DNA of 21,495 nt from Bacillota bacterium (GTDB taxonomy: Bacteria; Bacillota; Clostridia; Oscillospirales; Oscillospiraceae): assembly GCA_023406225.1 (NCBI GenBank), contig JAEXWS010000217.1, forward strand, positions 1-21,495. The letters run 5' to 3'. This document shows, one piece after another, positions 20,627 to 21,495 of this stretch (positions are counted from its first letter, which is position 1; each line of letters opens with the position of its first letter). A program made the position numbers and the translations under genes. Under the pieces are notes generated by a model. That model made no database searches and was not told the DNA's origin. It saw only the letters and a program-made list of their open reading frames with translations.

Positions 20627-20655
20627 ATTTTACAGGATGCGGCGAAGATTGTCAA
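20627..20655 (-). promoter_or_regulatory. SigA-type promoter for rnpB
   Basis: On the minus strand a consensus TTGACA (20655-20650), a 17-nt spacer and TAAAAT (20632-20627). The predicted start, near 20620, agrees with the 5' end of helix P1. Confidence 0.88.
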
Positions 20656-20680
20656 CGGTTGAAAATTTCCATCCCGCGCG

Positions 20681-20709
20681 TTGTAATCCCGCGCCGATTG
20701 CGGTATAAT
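20681..20709 (+). promoter_or_regulatory. SigA-type promoter for murD
   Basis: TTGTAA (20681-20686), a 17-nt spacer and TATAAT (20704-20709); predicted start near 20716, a leader of about 34 nt. It is back to back with the rnpB promoter. Confidence 0.8.
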
Positions 20710-20749
20710 TTCTCAGTACGCAGCCAGAACCATATAAGGAGCGAGCTTC

Positions 20750-21495
20750 ATGAATTTTGAAGGATATCTGGATTCCCTGGAGCATAAAACGGTGGCGGTG
20801 ATCGGCATCGGCGTCTCAAACCGCCCGCTGATCGAATTGCTGCTGGAACGGGGCGTGGATGTGACCGCCTGCGACCGGAAAGAGCGGGCGGCCCTGGGCG
20901 GCCTGGCGGACGGCCTGGAGGCAAAGGGATGCCGCCTGCGTCTGGGGCCGGATTATTTAAAAAACCTCGATCAAGATATCATTTTCAGGACCCCCGGCAT
21001 GCGGCCCGACGTTCCGGAACTGGCGGAAGCCGTCTCCCATGGAAGCCGGTTGACCAGTGAGATGGAGGTTTTCTGCGAGGTCTGCCCCTGCCCGCAGATC
21101 GCCGTAACGGGCAGCGACGGAAAGACCACCACCACCACCATCATCGCGTCGCTGCTGCGGGCGGCCGGAAAGACCGTCCACCTGGGCGGCAATATCGGTC
21201 ATCCGCTGCTGGCGGAGACCGGCGCCATGACCCCCGGGGACCTGGCGGTGCTGGAACTCAGCTCCTTTCAGCTCATGACCATGCGGAAAAGTCCGCAGAT
21301 CGCCGTGCTTACCAATCTGGCCCCCAATCACCTGGATGTGCACAAGGATATGGCGGAGTATGTATCCGCAAAGGAAAATATCTTTACACATCAATCAGCA
21401 GAAGATATTGCGGTGTTCAATGCGGACAACGGCCTGACGCTGGAGCTCTCCCGAAAAGCGCCCGGCAGGGTACGGCTCTTCTCACGGAAGGGAGC
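20750..21495 (+). CDS. murD: UDP-N-acetylmuramoylalanine-D-glutamate ligase, N-terminal part (cut by window edge)
   Basis: The first 248 codons are present and the frame is still open at the edge. MurD adds D-glutamate to UDP-MurNAc-L-Ala in peptidoglycan synthesis in the cytoplasm. The N-terminal Rossmann-like domain has KTVAVIGIGVSNRPLIELLLERG (about 13-35) and IIFRTPGMRPDVPEL. The ATP-binding loop is TGSDGKTTTT (120-129), followed by GGNIGHPLL, LELSSFQLMTM and the central-domain TNLAPNHLDVHKDMAEYVSAK. These order and spacings favour MurD over MurC, MurE or MurF. AAGGAG is 8 nt before the ATG. It has its own promoter. Confidence 0.94.
   Translation, partial: MNFEGYLDSLEHKTVAVIGIGVSNRPLIELLLERGVDVTACDRKERAALGGLADGLEAKGCRLRLGPDYLKNLDQDIIFRTPGMRPDVPELAEAVSHGSRLTSEMEVFCEVCPCPQIAVTGSDGKTTTTTIIASLLRAAGKTVHLGGNIGHPLLAETGAMTPGDLAVLELSSFQLMTMRKSPQIAVLTNLAPNHLDVHKDMAEYVSAKENIFTHQSAEDIAVFNADNGLTLELSRKAPGRVRLFSRKG

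Noticed and set aside
1..21495. CRISPR arrays, insertion sequences, prophage genes, toxin-antitoxin or other defence genes
   Set aside because: No spaced repeats, transposase, integrase other than core XerD, or phage proteins found; the COG3910 ATPase lacks the nuclease partner expected in a defence system.

Overview
The window looks like a chromosomal segment of a GC-rich, spore-forming, Gram-positive anaerobe of the class Clostridia, most likely Oscillospiraceae-like (Flavonifractor/Oscillibacter type). The grounds are a SigH-type sporulation sigma factor, SpoIID/LytB and SpoIIM-like proteins, the Firmicutes pairing yajC-TIGR04086, TrmK, a class A RNase P RNA, and strong AGGAGG-type ribosome binding sites. 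The genus is an inference. Almost everything is core housekeeping DNA; I see no prophage, IS element, CRISPR array or tRNA.

Layout. Left end, minus strand: the lysine/DAP pair asd and dapA (dapA cut by the edge), with an intrinsic terminator between them. Plus strand from 1.4 kb: a secreted SpoIID/LytB protein and queA, closed by a strong terminator. Then comes a complete NiCo (czcD) riboswitch with its own terminator, controlling a cation diffusion facilitator (CDF) exporter. This is followed by a small TfoX-C-like protein and tgt (queuosine pathway, partner of queA), which have a separate promoter candidate. Next are yajC and a TIGR04086 membrane protein, a 363-nt gap with hairpins and tandem palindromic repeats, a SpoIIM-like membrane protein and xerD. 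An ECF sigma factor and its DUF4179 putative anti-sigma partner form a two-gene unit (9.8-11.7 kb).

From 11.7 to 16.4 kb runs ruvC-ruvA-(77-aa orphan)-ruvB-COG3910-type ATPase-glmM, with one clear promoter before ruvC. A consensus promoter then reads sigH, so close that the start codon falls at the predicted +1, followed by a zinc-ribbon protein. A DUF1858 mini-protein has its own promoter, then trmK-nif3-like-yebC form a tight operon. The right end has rnpB on the minus strand, convergent with yebC and sharing a hairpin terminator with it, and murD (cut by the edge) diverging from it.

The best-supported notable items are regulatory: the NiCo riboswitch with a terminator that re-uses the 3' side of the aptamer; a terminator stem after yajC that also buries the next gene's ribosome binding site; an apparent CTG start for xerD; a probably leaderless sigH transcript; and an unassigned small gene between ruvA and ruvB. 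I do not see convincing evidence of an entirely new multi-gene system.
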